This document shows, in pieces, positions 15,768 through 24,715 of a stretch of 64,000 bases of DNA. Within the stretch, counting starts at the first letter, position 1. Each line of letters starts with the position of its first letter. A program made the position numbers and the translations under genes. Origin of the DNA: DAOUTW01 sp964523575 (GTDB lineage: Bacteria > Zixibacteria > MSB-5A5 > GN15 > JAAZOE01); contig CAZGAV010000010.1 of the NCBI GenBank assembly GCA_964523575.1, forward strand, positions 1 to 64,000, read 5' to 3'. A model generated the notes under the pieces. The model was given only the letters and a program-made list of their open reading frames with translations, was not told the DNA's origin and made no database searches.

Positions 15768-15809
15768 GACCCTGAGCTTTAGCGAGGACCAATCGATGCG
15801 GAGCATCTT

Positions 15810-16094
15810 ATGTGGTACATATATATCCTGGAATGCCGTGACGGTTCCTATTACACCGGTGTCGCCAAAGACGTAAGGGCGCGGCTGGATAAACATAATT
15901 CCGGCAAAGGGGCGAAATATACGCGGATGAAGCGCCCGTGCACCATCGTCTATGTCGAGGAACATCCGGATGAAAGCTCGGCGCGCCGTCGTGAGCTGGA
16001 AATAAAAAGCTGGCGGCGCGATAAGAAAGAAGAATTAATCCGCGGGTTTCCTTCGTCGGTCCCGGACGGCCTCCCCAGTATCTCCGGGCAATAG
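15810..16094 (+). CDS. GIY-YIG domain nuclease, copy 2
   Basis: 94 residues, near-identical to the product at 9549 with about ten substitutions (for example N27D, M63L and changes in the last dozen residues). All GIY-YIG motifs are retained (YIYIL, YYTG, VRARL, KGAKYT, VEEHPDE), so it is probably active or only recently duplicated. Upstream it shares the 18-base block GACCCTGAGCTTTAGCGA (15768-15785) and then diverges; downstream it is followed, as copy 1 is, by a degenerate tRNA-Ser tail (CGAATCCAACCTCCTCCG). It closes the cassette on the right side. The conserved gene plus borders suggest the whole unit was copied. Confidence 0.9.
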   Translation: MWYIYILECRDGSYYTGVAKDVRARLDKHNSGKGAKYTRMKRPCTIVYVEEHPDESSARRRELEIKSWRRDKKEELIRGFPSSVPDGLPSISGQ

Positions 16095-16095
16095 T

Positions 16096-16145
16096 CCATC
16101 AACGAATCCAACCTCCTCCGGGGGCAGAAGCCCCTTTTTGCAGGC
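16096..16145 (+). repeat. degenerate tRNA tail and terminator-like hairpin
   Basis: A tRNA-Ser-like tail is followed by GGGGC-AGAA-GCCCC (16121-16134) and TTTTT, a good rho-independent terminator shape. The CTGTCGC tail is lost (CAGGCGGGG instead). This is the last member of the hairpin family in the window. The following 16146-16416 is non-coding with only a GC-rich palindrome near 16289 and a possible weak promoter (TTGCGT 16352, CATAAT 16373) before the MarR gene. Confidence 0.7.
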
Positions 16146-16416
16146 GGGGATATTACGAATAATTTTTAAGAAATATTCTCCGGGGGCCCTTTCAAACCTC
16201 TAACTAAATATCTGATAATAGAATAGAGGCAATAAGCCGAGGCCTCTCAATCAGCTTGAGGGGCGCCCGCGCACCCTTGAACCACCACCGGCCGGAGCGG
16301 CCGCCTAATAACGACGGAAACAAAATATTATTTCAACATCGACAAATTCGTTTGCGTATTTTGCTTTGTATGCATAATGTTTGGTTACAAAATGGTTTGA
16401 TGACGGTGAGGCGTCC

Positions 16417-16878
16417 ATGAAGACTGAGACCCGTCGACAGGATATCGGCGAAATTGTCAACTCCATCCGGTTGTTGCAGGGCGTGAGCCGCCGGCAGTCG
16501 GGTGAATTTGTCCGCAAATACCGGATTACCGGCCAGCAGCTCGGCGCCCTTCGCATCGTGGCCCTGTCGCCGGGTATTTCTCTGCGTCAACTCAGCGAAC
16601 GTCTGTACCTGCACATCAGCACCGTCTCCGGCATCGTTGATCGCCTCGAGAAGAGAGGGTATGCAGTGCGCGAGCGGAGTCTTGAGGATCGCCGGGTGGT
16701 GCACCTGAAAGTTACGGCGGCCGGAAGGAGGGTGATCCGGCGAACGCCGCTGGCCGGGATGGGGTTTCTGATTCATACCATCGATCAACTTCCGGACGGG
16801 CAATTGCGCGATATCCTGAAGGGATTAAGACCGCTACTGGACATGATGAAAATCAAAGGCGGACGCCGCCGCGATTAA
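16417..16878 (+). CDS. MarR-family transcriptional regulator
   Basis: 153 residues from ATG 16417, chosen for GGTGAGG just upstream; the frame extends to a TTG at 16381. Winged-helix DNA-binding core: ISLRQLSERLYLHISTVSGI is the recognition helix-turn-helix, followed by the wing RSLEDRRVVHLKVTAAG, the diagnostic D-x-R-R signature of MarR proteins. Twenty bases upstream of the EmrA-like gene in the same direction. MarR proteins next to EmrAB pumps usually repress the operon and are released by phenolic or drug ligands; that is inferred here from context. Confidence 0.92.
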   Translation: MKTETRRQDIGEIVNSIRLLQGVSRRQSGEFVRKYRITGQQLGALRIVALSPGISLRQLSERLYLHISTVSGIVDRLEKRGYAVRERSLEDRRVVHLKVTAAGRRVIRRTPLAGMGFLIHTIDQLPDGQLRDILKGLRPLLDMMKIKGGRRRD

Positions 16879-16897
16879 TGACAATGAAAAATGAAAG

Positions 16898-17875
16898 ATG
16901 ACTGACAAAATGGCTGAAGAAAATAAAGGAGGGGAACGGCCAGCGATTCCGCCAACCGGGCGCCGCCGCAAAAAAAGATTCTTTATTCCGGCGCTGATAT
17001 TATTGATTCTCGCCGCCGCGATATTCCTCTACTGGTACTACTTTCTCCGGGGCTATGTCGCCACCGATGACGCCGTGATCGACAGCGATCCCGTGACCAT
17101 CAGTTCGAAAATCCTTGGCCGCATTGTGGCTTTGAACACCGATGAAGGCGATTCGGTGGAGGCTGGCGAACTCCTGGTGCAGCTTGACGATTCCGACCTT
17201 AAAGCCCGGGAGGCTCAGGCTGTGGCCGACCTCGACTATATCCAGCAAAACGTGCGCGTGGCGAGCATCGCTCTGGGACGCGCCCGTGATGATTTCGGTC
17301 GGGATTCCGTCCAATTTTCCGATCATGCGATTACCCGGGAGCAATTCGATCATACCCGAAGCGCCCTCGAAATGGCGCAGGCTCAGCAGGCCGTCGCGCT
17401 CAGTCATGTCAAGGCGTCGCAGGCGCAATTGGCGGTTATCGAGACGGAACTCGCCAACACCAGAATAAGCGCTTCCTCCTCCGGAGTCGTGGCCCGTAAA
17501 TGGGTCGTTCCCGGCGATATCGTCCAGCCCGGCCAGCCGATTTTCACCATGTTCGACCTGAACGACGTCTGGGTGACGGCGAATTTCGAAGAAACCAAAT
17601 TGGCCTCGATCCATCCGGGCGACTCGGTTGAGATTTCGGTGGACGCCATTCCCGGCCGCAAATTCGCCGGCATGGTCAAATTGATCGGCGCCGCGGCCGC
17701 CTCGCAGTTCGCGCTCATTCCGCCCAACAACGCCTCCGGCAACTTCACCAAAATCACCCAGCGGATACCGGTCAAGATCCTGTTCTCCGACCTCGACGGC
17801 AATGGTACCCTCGGGCAAGTGTCTTTGCTTCCGGGAATGTCGGTCGAAGTGAAAATAAGGCTCACGGAGAAGTAG
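16898..17875 (+). CDS. emrA: EmrA/HlyD-family periplasmic adaptor of an efflux pump
   Basis: 325 residues. A short basic cytoplasmic tail, one transmembrane helix (about 29-49), then a barrel-sandwich/lipoyl domain (GYVATDDAVIDSDPVTISSKILGRI, residues about 52-95, split by a helical hairpin) and a beta-barrel domain toward the end. The YVxTDDA signature is typical of EmrA. It links the inner-membrane MFS pump to a TolC-like channel. Only three bases separate it from the MFS gene. The gene symbol is by family and operon similarity; the drug spectrum is unknown. Confidence 0.9.
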   Translation: MTDKMAEENKGGERPAIPPTGRRRKKRFFIPALILLILAAAIFLYWYYFLRGYVATDDAVIDSDPVTISSKILGRIVALNTDEGDSVEAGELLVQLDDSDLKAREAQAVADLDYIQQNVRVASIALGRARDDFGRDSVQFSDHAITREQFDHTRSALEMAQAQQAVALSHVKASQAQLAVIETELANTRISASSSGVVARKWVVPGDIVQPGQPIFTMFDLNDVWVTANFEETKLASIHPGDSVEISVDAIPGRKFAGMVKLIGAAAASQFALIPPNNASGNFTKITQRIPVKILFSDLDGNGTLGQVSLLPGMSVEVKIRLTEK

Positions 17876-17878
17876 GCC

Positions 17879-19516
17879 ATGACGACTCGCCGGTGGCGCG
17901 ACATGCGCTCGAAATTGGTTCAGAACTACCCGCAACTGCGACCCGAACATCCGACGTATCGCTGGTTGGTGCTGGCGGGAGTCATGATTGCGACCTTTAT
18001 GGCGGTGCTGGACGCCACCATCGTCAATGTCGCCCTGCCGAAACTGATGTCTTCGTTCGGGGTCTCGGTCGATCGCGTGGAATGGGTTCTCACGGCCTAT
18101 TTGCTGGTGTTCAGTGTTATGTTGCCGACCTCCGGCTGGCTGGCCGACCACCTCGGATATAAATTGATATTCACGCTGGGGCTGTTGTTGTTCACGGTCA
18201 GTTCGTTCCTGTGCAGTCTGGCCTGGGATTTCAATATCCTGATACTTTTCAGGGTGCTTCAGGGGGCCGGTTCGGGTATCCTGATGCCGGTCGGGATGGC
18301 GATTATCACGCGCGAATTTCCACCCGAGAAGCGGGGCATCGCGCTGGCCTTCTGGTCGATGGCGGCGTCGGCCTCGGTTTCGCTGGGACCGACTATCGGC
18401 GGCTACCTGATCGACCGCTTTTCATGGCATACGATTTTCGACGTCAACGTCCCGGTCGGCATTGTCGGGATGATCGCCGCCATGATCATTCTTCGGGAGC
18501 GTAAAGCCGCCGATTCCCATACCTTCGATCTGGTCGGCTTCATTTCGCTCACGGCTTTTCTGACATCGCTTCTGCTGGCCCTGGCCAACGGCAATTCGGC
18601 CTGGAACACCGGCGGCTGGACTTCCAATTATATTCTGACCTGTTTCGCTGTGTCGGCGGTGTCGCTGGTCGTCTTTTTGACCGCGGAGTTCACGGTGTCG
18701 CATCCGCTCATCGAGCTTAAACTCTTCAAAAATTTCAACTTCGGGGTATGCAATATCGTGTTGTTTCTGGTTGGCGTGGGGATGTTCGGCAGTACTTTTC
18801 TTCTGCCTATTTATCTCCAGGATTCACTCGGTTACACGCCTTTTCAGGCCGGTCTGGTCTTTCTGCCGGTCGGCCTTATGCAGGGTATCGTGGCCCCGCT
18901 GGCCGGTTGGTTCAGCGACCGTTTCACCCCCAAGATACCGTCGATTCTCGGCCTTCTTTTGATGGTTGTTACCTTCTACCAATATTCAACGCTGTCATTG
19001 TTTTCCGGGAAAGAGGATATAACCTTTCCGCTCATCCTGCGCGGCGTCGCCATCGGGGCCTTGTTCGCGCCGCTGATGACCATGGCTATCTCGGAAATAT
19101 CGCATCAGAAGATGGCTCAAGCCTCCGGTTTGCTGAATGTCGTTCGGCAGATCGGCGGAAGTTTCGGAGTGGCGGTGTTTGGGACGATTCTCGCGCGGCG
19201 GACCATATATCATGCGGCGACGTATGGCGAGCAGGCCAGTGCCTATTCCGACAGCTTCCAGCAGACGGCCATGAAATTGCAGTCATGGGCGATGCATGCC
19301 GCCGGAAGTACGGCGGCTAAAGCTATGGCGCAGGCCAAGGCGATGATCGGGAGCTTTATCGGAACGCAGGCGTTTATCCGGGCGGTTGACGACGTGTTTC
19401 TCCTGGCCGCCGTGGTTCTCCTGATAGGATTGGTTCCGCTTCTTCTGACTCGGACACGCCATGCCGCCGCCCGCCCTCGCCCCGGAAAGAAACCCGTTCC
19501 GGCGCAAGTCGAATAG
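17879..19516 (+). CDS. emrB: EmrB/QacA-type (DHA2) MFS drug transporter
   Basis: 545 residues with about 14 predicted transmembrane helices. Early motifs LDATIVNVALP (helix 1 motif D1 of DHA2) and GWLADHLGYKLIF (motif A loop), plus GAGSGILMPVGMAII and LGPTIGGYL (motif C region, helix 5), identify the 14-helix drug:proton antiporter family. It pairs with the EmrA-like adaptor and TolC-like channel to export toxic compounds from the cytoplasm to the outside. Starts three bases after the adaptor gene. Confidence 0.93.
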   Translation: MTTRRWRDMRSKLVQNYPQLRPEHPTYRWLVLAGVMIATFMAVLDATIVNVALPKLMSSFGVSVDRVEWVLTAYLLVFSVMLPTSGWLADHLGYKLIFTLGLLLFTVSSFLCSLAWDFNILILFRVLQGAGSGILMPVGMAIITREFPPEKRGIALAFWSMAASASVSLGPTIGGYLIDRFSWHTIFDVNVPVGIVGMIAAMIILRERKAADSHTFDLVGFISLTAFLTSLLLALANGNSAWNTGGWTSNYILTCFAVSAVSLVVFLTAEFTVSHPLIELKLFKNFNFGVCNIVLFLVGVGMFGSTFLLPIYLQDSLGYTPFQAGLVFLPVGLMQGIVAPLAGWFSDRFTPKIPSILGLLLMVVTFYQYSTLSLFSGKEDITFPLILRGVAIGALFAPLMTMAISEISHQKMAQASGLLNVVRQIGGSFGVAVFGTILARRTIYHAATYGEQASAYSDSFQQTAMKLQSWAMHAAGSTAAKAMAQAKAMIGSFIGTQAFIRAVDDVFLLAAVVLLIGLVPLLLTRTRHAAARPRPGKKPVPAQVE

Positions 19517-19526
19517 GATACCGGAT

Positions 19527-20837
19527 ATGAGAATATCTACAGTTATAGCGGCTTTGATAACCTGGGGTTGTATGGTCGGTGCAGCCCTCGCTCAGGTCGA
19601 ATTTTCCGACTCGATCACCGTCGAGCAGGCGATCAAGATGACGCTTGAAAATCACCCGGCGGTTCGAAAGGCGGAATATGGCATGACCGCCTCGGCGGCA
19701 CGGGTTGAAGTTAATCGTAGCGCCCGTTACCCGGATATCTCGGTCAAAGGCGATTACACCCGGATCGGGCCGGTACCGTCTTTCTCGCTCCCCGGACAGG
19801 GCCCCTTGGAACTGGCGCCCTATGATAATTTCGATTTTCATCTGGGTTTGCGGCAGACGCTGTATGATTTCGGCCGGACCGACGAGGCCGTAAATCTGGC
19901 CGAAACTTCGCGTCAGACGGCGGCGGACAATATCGATCTGGTCAAATTCGACCTCGCCTACCAGACCGTTGGCGTCTTTACTAATATTCTGATCCTGCAC
20001 CAACGATTTGCCGTCCTCGATGAACAACTCCAAACGCTCCGGCAACATCTGGAGATGAGCGTCAAGCGGATGGAGGTCGGAACCGCGACCGATTTCGATA
20101 CCCTGACGATTCAGGTCCGCATCGCCGTCGTCGAAAGCGACAGCATCGACGCCGCACATGCTCTGGAAAGCCGGGAAATCATGCTCCGGCAGTTGACTGG
20201 CCTGCCGCCGGAAACGCCAATCAACCTGCGCGGCTCATTCGCGTCCGATAAAGTGGCGCTTGATGCCGACTCGCTGATGGCGGCCGCGGAAAAACAGCGG
20301 CCGGAACTGCTTCTCTCCCATGACCTCGAATCCGGCGCCACTGCCCAATCGCGACTGGCCGCCCTGGGCGACAAACCGTCTCTGGATTTGAATCTCGTCA
20401 CCGGATTTAAGAATGGGTATGAGCCCAACCTGAATACATGGCGAGGAAATTATGCGGCCGGACTCGAATTGAAAATCCCCGTGTTCAACGGCCGCAAAAC
20501 CAAACATCAAACCGCCGAGGCTGAGGCCGGACTCAATTCGGCCCGGGCGCATACGGCCGATCTCGAACGGCAGATTCATGCAGAGATTCTTCAGGCTTTA
20601 GCGGGCGTCAATTCCAATCTGAAAAAGATTTCCAGCACCGAAACGCAGGTGCGTCAGGCCGAAAAGGCGGTGTCGATGGCCCGTGTGCGCTATGCCGCCG
20701 GTGTGACAACCAACCTGGACCTGCTCGACGCCGAGACGACGCTTTCAGAAGCGAAACTGATCCGCTTGCGGGCCTTCTACGATTACACAGCCAGCTTGAA
20801 TGCGCTCGATCGGGCCACCGGCAGAAAGGTGTGGTAG
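19527..20837 (+). CDS. TolC-family outer membrane efflux protein
   Basis: 436 residues from ATG 19527, selected because it gives a clean signal peptide (residues 1-23, ending AALAQ) and clears the MFS stop by 10 bases; the frame is open further upstream inside the MFS gene. Two OEP repeats with long heptad-rich helices (TVEQAIKMTLENHPAV at the start; RVRYAAGVTTNLDLLDAETTL near the end) are typical of TolC. Completes the tripartite pump. The 247 bases that follow (20838-21084) show no further gene. Confidence 0.92.
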   Translation: MRISTVIAALITWGCMVGAALAQVEFSDSITVEQAIKMTLENHPAVRKAEYGMTASAARVEVNRSARYPDISVKGDYTRIGPVPSFSLPGQGPLELAPYDNFDFHLGLRQTLYDFGRTDEAVNLAETSRQTAADNIDLVKFDLAYQTVGVFTNILILHQRFAVLDEQLQTLRQHLEMSVKRMEVGTATDFDTLTIQVRIAVVESDSIDAAHALESREIMLRQLTGLPPETPINLRGSFASDKVALDADSLMAAAEKQRPELLLSHDLESGATAQSRLAALGDKPSLDLNLVTGFKNGYEPNLNTWRGNYAAGLELKIPVFNGRKTKHQTAEAEAGLNSARAHTADLERQIHAEILQALAGVNSNLKKISSTETQVRQAEKAVSMARVRYAAGVTTNLDLLDAETTLSEAKLIRLRAFYDYTASLNALDRATGRKVW

Positions 20838-21084
20838 TGAATAAAAAGCCTATAGTACAGGGCTCAGGTCACGGGGGAGAGCGCCGACAGTATAAAACAT
20901 TACCTCCGTAAAAAATAAAAAATGGTTGCCAAGGGCCATATTCTGGCTTAGTATGATTAGATAGCTTGTCTGTTTTAGCCGAAGACTGACGGAATTGGGC
21001 GTACAATAGACGCCCGGCGGAATCTATTTAACTTCCCGACGTTAGGCGGGCGCAGTCTACTGGCAACAGAGGACGGAGAGAGCG

Positions 21085-22644
21085 ATGGCGAAGCAGGTAG
21101 ACGATTCGGAGGATCCGGAGGGTCTCCGGACCATGCGATTCACCGAAGAGCAGGCGCGAAGCGCGCAGGATGCTCTTACTCATCGACCAAGGATCAGCAT
21201 CAGACTCCGTATCGCCGCCGGTTTTCTTGTCACCTTCGTTTTTACCTGCTGTGTCACCATCGCGGCCATGGTCTTCATCTCCAATATCGCCAGCCGCCAG
21301 CAACTTCTGGAACGGGCCGGGAATTATGAATTCGAAATCCAGCAGGCCCGCCGGTTCGAAAAAAACTGGTTTCTCTACGGCACCAACCTGTACGATGCCC
21401 TGAACAATACCCAGAACGCCGAAAACCTGCTGAATAATTCCCAGGATGAGATGGAGAAAATCATGGGCGGCCGGGCCTATGAGAGGATGAAGAATAATCT
21501 CGTTCGATATCGGGAAACGCTTGAGAAGCTGGGCGCTCTGCCCCAGCCGGGTGATTCCACTTCCCAGAGTCAACGTCTGACGCTGGAGTCGGAATTACGC
21601 CATTTCGGCGCCGAAATCGTCACCGAGGCGTCGAATGTCGTCGATCAGGAACGGCTTCGTATCCATACATGGCTGCGGACGTCGATGGTCATCGCCGTGG
21701 CGGCGCTGGTGGTTATTCTCATTTTCGTGGCCGTCATCGCCTCATTCATTGCGCGCCAGATCATCCGGCCTTTCGGGCGTTTTGAAACCTACACGCGCCG
21801 TATCGCCGCCGGCGACTTCTCCCTGATTACACCCGCCCGCAAATATCGAGATGAATTTACCAATCTCGCCATCGCCCTCAATCATATGTTGCTGGAAGTC
21901 AAAAACCGGGAGGATCAGCTTATCCAGTCGCGGAAGATGGCCGCTATCGGCAACCTGACGGCGGGCATCGCCCATGAGCTGAACAATCCCCTGAATAATA
22001 TCAGTATCACGACCGAGGCTTTGATCGACGAATTCGATGACTGGAATCGTGAAGAGAAACTGAAAATGCTCAACACGATCGCCTCACAGGTGGAGCGTTC
22101 CGGCGCCATCGTCGCCAACCTGCTCGATTTCACCCGGCGGGACGAGTCCTCGTTCGAGGAGATTTCCATCAACGACGTCCTCAACCGGACAGTGAAGCTG
22201 ATGGCCAATGAAATCAGTTTGAACAATATCCGCCTCGATCTCGATCTGGGGTCCAATCTGCCGCGGATGATGGGGAACGTCCACAACCTCCAGCAGGTAT
22301 TTCTCAATCTGTTTCTCAATGCAATCCAGGCGATGCCCGACGGCGGCGTGCTGTCGGTGAAAAGCCATGTGGAAAGCGGATCGCTCCGGGTGGACGTCGG
22401 CGATACCGGAGTCGGTATCCCGGCCGAAAATCTGGATAAGATATTCGATCCGTTTTTCACGACCAAGGAAATCGGCACGGGCACCGGCCTGGGCCTGTCG
22501 GTGAGCTACGGGATAATCGAGAAGCATCACGGCCGGGTCACGGTGAAAAGCGAAGTCGGCCACGGAACCGTGTTTTCAATCATACTGCCGTTATCCGGCG
22601 CCATGAGCGGAGTCAATGAACATTTGACCGACAGGTCGATATGA
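21085..22644 (+). CDS. NtrB-like membrane sensor histidine kinase
   Basis: 519 residues. Two transmembrane helices (about 42-68 and 194-222) enclose a mainly helical extracytoplasmic sensor. HAMP follows (about 222-275), then HisKA with GIAHELNNPL (phospho-His) and an HATPase_c domain with the N box NLFLNAIQAM, DTGVGI and GTGLGLSV. GGACGGAGAG precedes the start. It heads a cluster containing three receiver-only proteins, which are its likely phospho-acceptors; no DNA-binding regulator is next to it. The ligand is unknown; association with TauE permeases suggests an anion or sulfur-compound signal. Confidence 0.92.
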   Translation: MAKQVDDSEDPEGLRTMRFTEEQARSAQDALTHRPRISIRLRIAAGFLVTFVFTCCVTIAAMVFISNIASRQQLLERAGNYEFEIQQARRFEKNWFLYGTNLYDALNNTQNAENLLNNSQDEMEKIMGGRAYERMKNNLVRYRETLEKLGALPQPGDSTSQSQRLTLESELRHFGAEIVTEASNVVDQERLRIHTWLRTSMVIAVAALVVILIFVAVIASFIARQIIRPFGRFETYTRRIAAGDFSLITPARKYRDEFTNLAIALNHMLLEVKNREDQLIQSRKMAAIGNLTAGIAHELNNPLNNISITTEALIDEFDDWNREEKLKMLNTIASQVERSGAIVANLLDFTRRDESSFEEISINDVLNRTVKLMANEISLNNIRLDLDLGSNLPRMMGNVHNLQQVFLNLFLNAIQAMPDGGVLSVKSHVESGSLRVDVGDTGVGIPAENLDKIFDPFFTTKEIGTGTGLGLSVSYGIIEKHHGRVTVKSEVGHGTVFSIILPLSGAMSGVNEHLTDRSI

Positions 22645-22669
22645 CCGGCAATGCGAAAAGGAGAAAGGT

Positions 22670-23050
22670 ATGAGCAAGGCGGTTGAGGTTATGGTTCTGG
22701 ACGATGAACCGATTGTCTGTGAACGACTGCAGGAGTATTTGGAAAAGAAGGGAATGTCGGTGGAAACCTTCACCGAATCGCCCAAGGCCCTCGACCGGCT
22801 CAAGGAAAAAACCTTCGATGTCATTGTCACCGATATCAGGATGGCCGGGCCGAGCGGGATCGATGTCCTCGTCGCCGTAAAAAACGAGGCTTATCCATCG
22901 GAGGTCATTCTGATCACCGGATACGGTTCCTTTGAGACCTTTCGCGCGGCCGAAGCGGTCGGCGCCTTCGATTATATAAACAAGCCGTTCAAGGTGGAAG
23001 AGGTTTACAAGAAGGTAACGAAAGCGGCGTCGAAGGCCCGCAAGCATTAA
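22670..23050 (+). CDS. single-domain response regulator (CheY-like), first of three
   Basis: 126 residues, receiver domain only. Acidic pair LDDE near residue 11, phospho-Asp in VTDIRM near 55, Thr in ITGYGS near 84 and Lys in NKPFK near 106 are all present, so phosphorylation should be possible. No output domain, so it probably acts by protein contact or as a phosphorelay step. It starts 25 bases after the histidine kinase stop. AGGAGAAAGG precedes the ATG. Confidence 0.93.
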   Translation: MSKAVEVMVLDDEPIVCERLQEYLEKKGMSVETFTESPKALDRLKEKTFDVIVTDIRMAGPSGIDVLVAVKNEAYPSEVILITGYGSFETFRAAEAVGAFDYINKPFKVEEVYKKVTKAASKARKH

Positions 23051-23112
23051 ACATAGCCGGGTGATCCTACGGTAATGCAACCGGCGGCGATGCGGTAATA
23101 TGAGTCGTATGG

Positions 23113-23508
23113 ATGATGAAGATGAATAAAAAGACAAGAATTCTGGTGCTGGACGACGAAGCCATCGTCGGTGAACGCCTCAAGGCCTCGCTGGAGCGGG
23201 CCGGATTCGCCGTCGATGCTTTCGCCTCAAGCCATGAGGCCATCGAGAGCCTGCGCGAGGAACATTATGATATCCTGGTAACCGATCTCAAGATGAGCGG
23301 CCCCGATGGTATGGAGGTATTGAGGGAGGCGCGGCAATCGAATCCGGGCATCAAGGCGGTCGTTATCACCGGCTTCGCCACCTCCGAAACCGCCAGGGAA
23401 GCGATGCAAAGCGGGGCCGTGTCGTTTATCGCCAAGCCGTTCAAGATCAGTGAATTGAAAAGCCTTTTAAGCGAACTTGCGAGACCGAAAGATGATGCCG
23501 GAGAATAA
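23113..23508 (+). CDS. single-domain response regulator, second of three
   Basis: 131 residues, receiver only, with LDDE, VTDLKM, ITGFAT and AKPFK in the expected positions. Close to the third regulator at 26459 (both share the TGFAT/SGFAT and AKPFKIS blocks), suggesting duplication. Several in-frame ATGs lie together at 23113, 23116 and 23122, so the exact start is uncertain by three residues. Follows the first regulator after 62 bases. Confidence 0.92.
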   Translation: MMKMNKKTRILVLDDEAIVGERLKASLERAGFAVDAFASSHEAIESLREEHYDILVTDLKMSGPDGMEVLREARQSNPGIKAVVITGFATSETAREAMQSGAVSFIAKPFKISELKSLLSELARPKDDAGE

Positions 23509-23605
23509 TGGCAATAATATCCGGGACTGTAAAATATCAGAAGTCCCGGCGCACAGGGAAACGACAACTTTGGATCATGACAATTATTGGGAGTGAGTAA
23601 GACGA

Positions 23606-24538
23606 ATGCCTGACTTATATATCTATCTGCCGGTCGCCAATGTCAGCGTTCATATCCTGGTGCTTCTCGGCCTCGGCCTGATAGTCGGCTTTCTCTCCGG
23701 GTTATTCGGGGTGGGAGGCGGCTTTCTGCTGACGCCGCTATTGATGATGATCGGGATTCCGCCGACTGTCGCCGCCGCCTCGGACGCCAACCAGATCGTG
23801 GCCGCTTCCACCTCGGGCACGCTGGCCCACTGGCGGCTGGGCAACGTCGATTTCAAGATGGGACTGCTGCTGGTGATAGGGGGGATTATCGGCGGGACGC
23901 TGGGCGTCCAGCTCATCAAAATTCTCCGGGCGGCCGGTAATGCCGACTTCGTCATCAAAATCACCTATGTGATCATGCTCGGCGTTATCGGGACTTACAT
24001 GTTTCAGGAAAGCCTCAGAAACCTGCGGCCGCGACCGCTCCAAAGCCCCAGAGAGAAAGTGCGCAAGAAATCATGGTTCGCCGGCTGTTGCGAAGCCCTG
24101 CCGCTGGAAGTCCAATTCGAAAAATCAGGCATCAGCCTGTCGGTTTTTATGCCCTTGATTCTGGGGACGCTGGTCGGTGTGCTTTCGGCCCTGATGGGCG
24201 TTGGCGGCGGGTTTATCATGGTTCCGGTGATGGTGTACATGTTGCGTATGCCGATGCATGTCGTCGTCGGGACAAGCCTCTTTCAGGTATTATTCACCTG
24301 CATCAACGTCACCTTCATGCAGTCGTATTACAATCATACGGTTGATCTCGTGCTGGCTATATTCCTGCTCGTCGGATCCACGACCGGGGCTCAGTTCGGG
24401 GCGCGGATCAGCAGCCGCCTCAAGGCCGACCAATTGAAAATTATTCTGGCGTCGATCGTCCTTCTGGTCATGATCAAAATGGCGGTCGGACTGATATTGC
24501 CCCCGAGCACTTTACTATCCTATCAGGGAGGTCATTGA
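23606..24538 (+). CDS. TauE/SafE-family anion permease, copy 1
   Basis: 310 residues, about eight transmembrane helices in two inverted halves. Each half contains the family hallmark: GFLSGLFGVGGGFLLTPLLM (about 31-50) and LSALMGVGGGFIMVPVMVYM in the second half. The family exports sulfite, sulfoacetate and related organosulfonates; the substrate here is not determined. GGGAGTGAG lies upstream of the start. Followed by a highly similar second copy. Confidence 0.92.
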   Translation: MPDLYIYLPVANVSVHILVLLGLGLIVGFLSGLFGVGGGFLLTPLLMMIGIPPTVAAASDANQIVAASTSGTLAHWRLGNVDFKMGLLLVIGGIIGGTLGVQLIKILRAAGNADFVIKITYVIMLGVIGTYMFQESLRNLRPRPLQSPREKVRKKSWFAGCCEALPLEVQFEKSGISLSVFMPLILGTLVGVLSALMGVGGGFIMVPVMVYMLRMPMHVVVGTSLFQVLFTCINVTFMQSYYNHTVDLVLAIFLLVGSTTGAQFGARISSRLKADQLKIILASIVLLVMIKMAVGLILPPSTLLSYQGGH

Positions 24539-24715
24539 TGATCCGGCAGGTGCCGTCGATCCGAACCGGTAGATTTAGACGCCAGGCAGCCTTTACGCCG
24601 CTCAGGGACTTCCGGGAAACGGGAAGATTCCCGATCGTCTCGGCCGGGGCATGGATAATTGCCCGGCGCGACGGACTTTTTTATTATTCAACCATTGGGA
24701 GCCGATGATCAAGCC

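Noticed and set aside
15768..15876. Continuation of the transposase fragment to 15876
   Set aside because: After 15767 the DNA is the GIY-YIG border and gene read in another frame.
17000..18151. 383-codon minus-strand frame across the EmrA/EmrB genes
   Set aside because: It is the shadow of two strongly supported genes, His- and Arg-rich, without family features.
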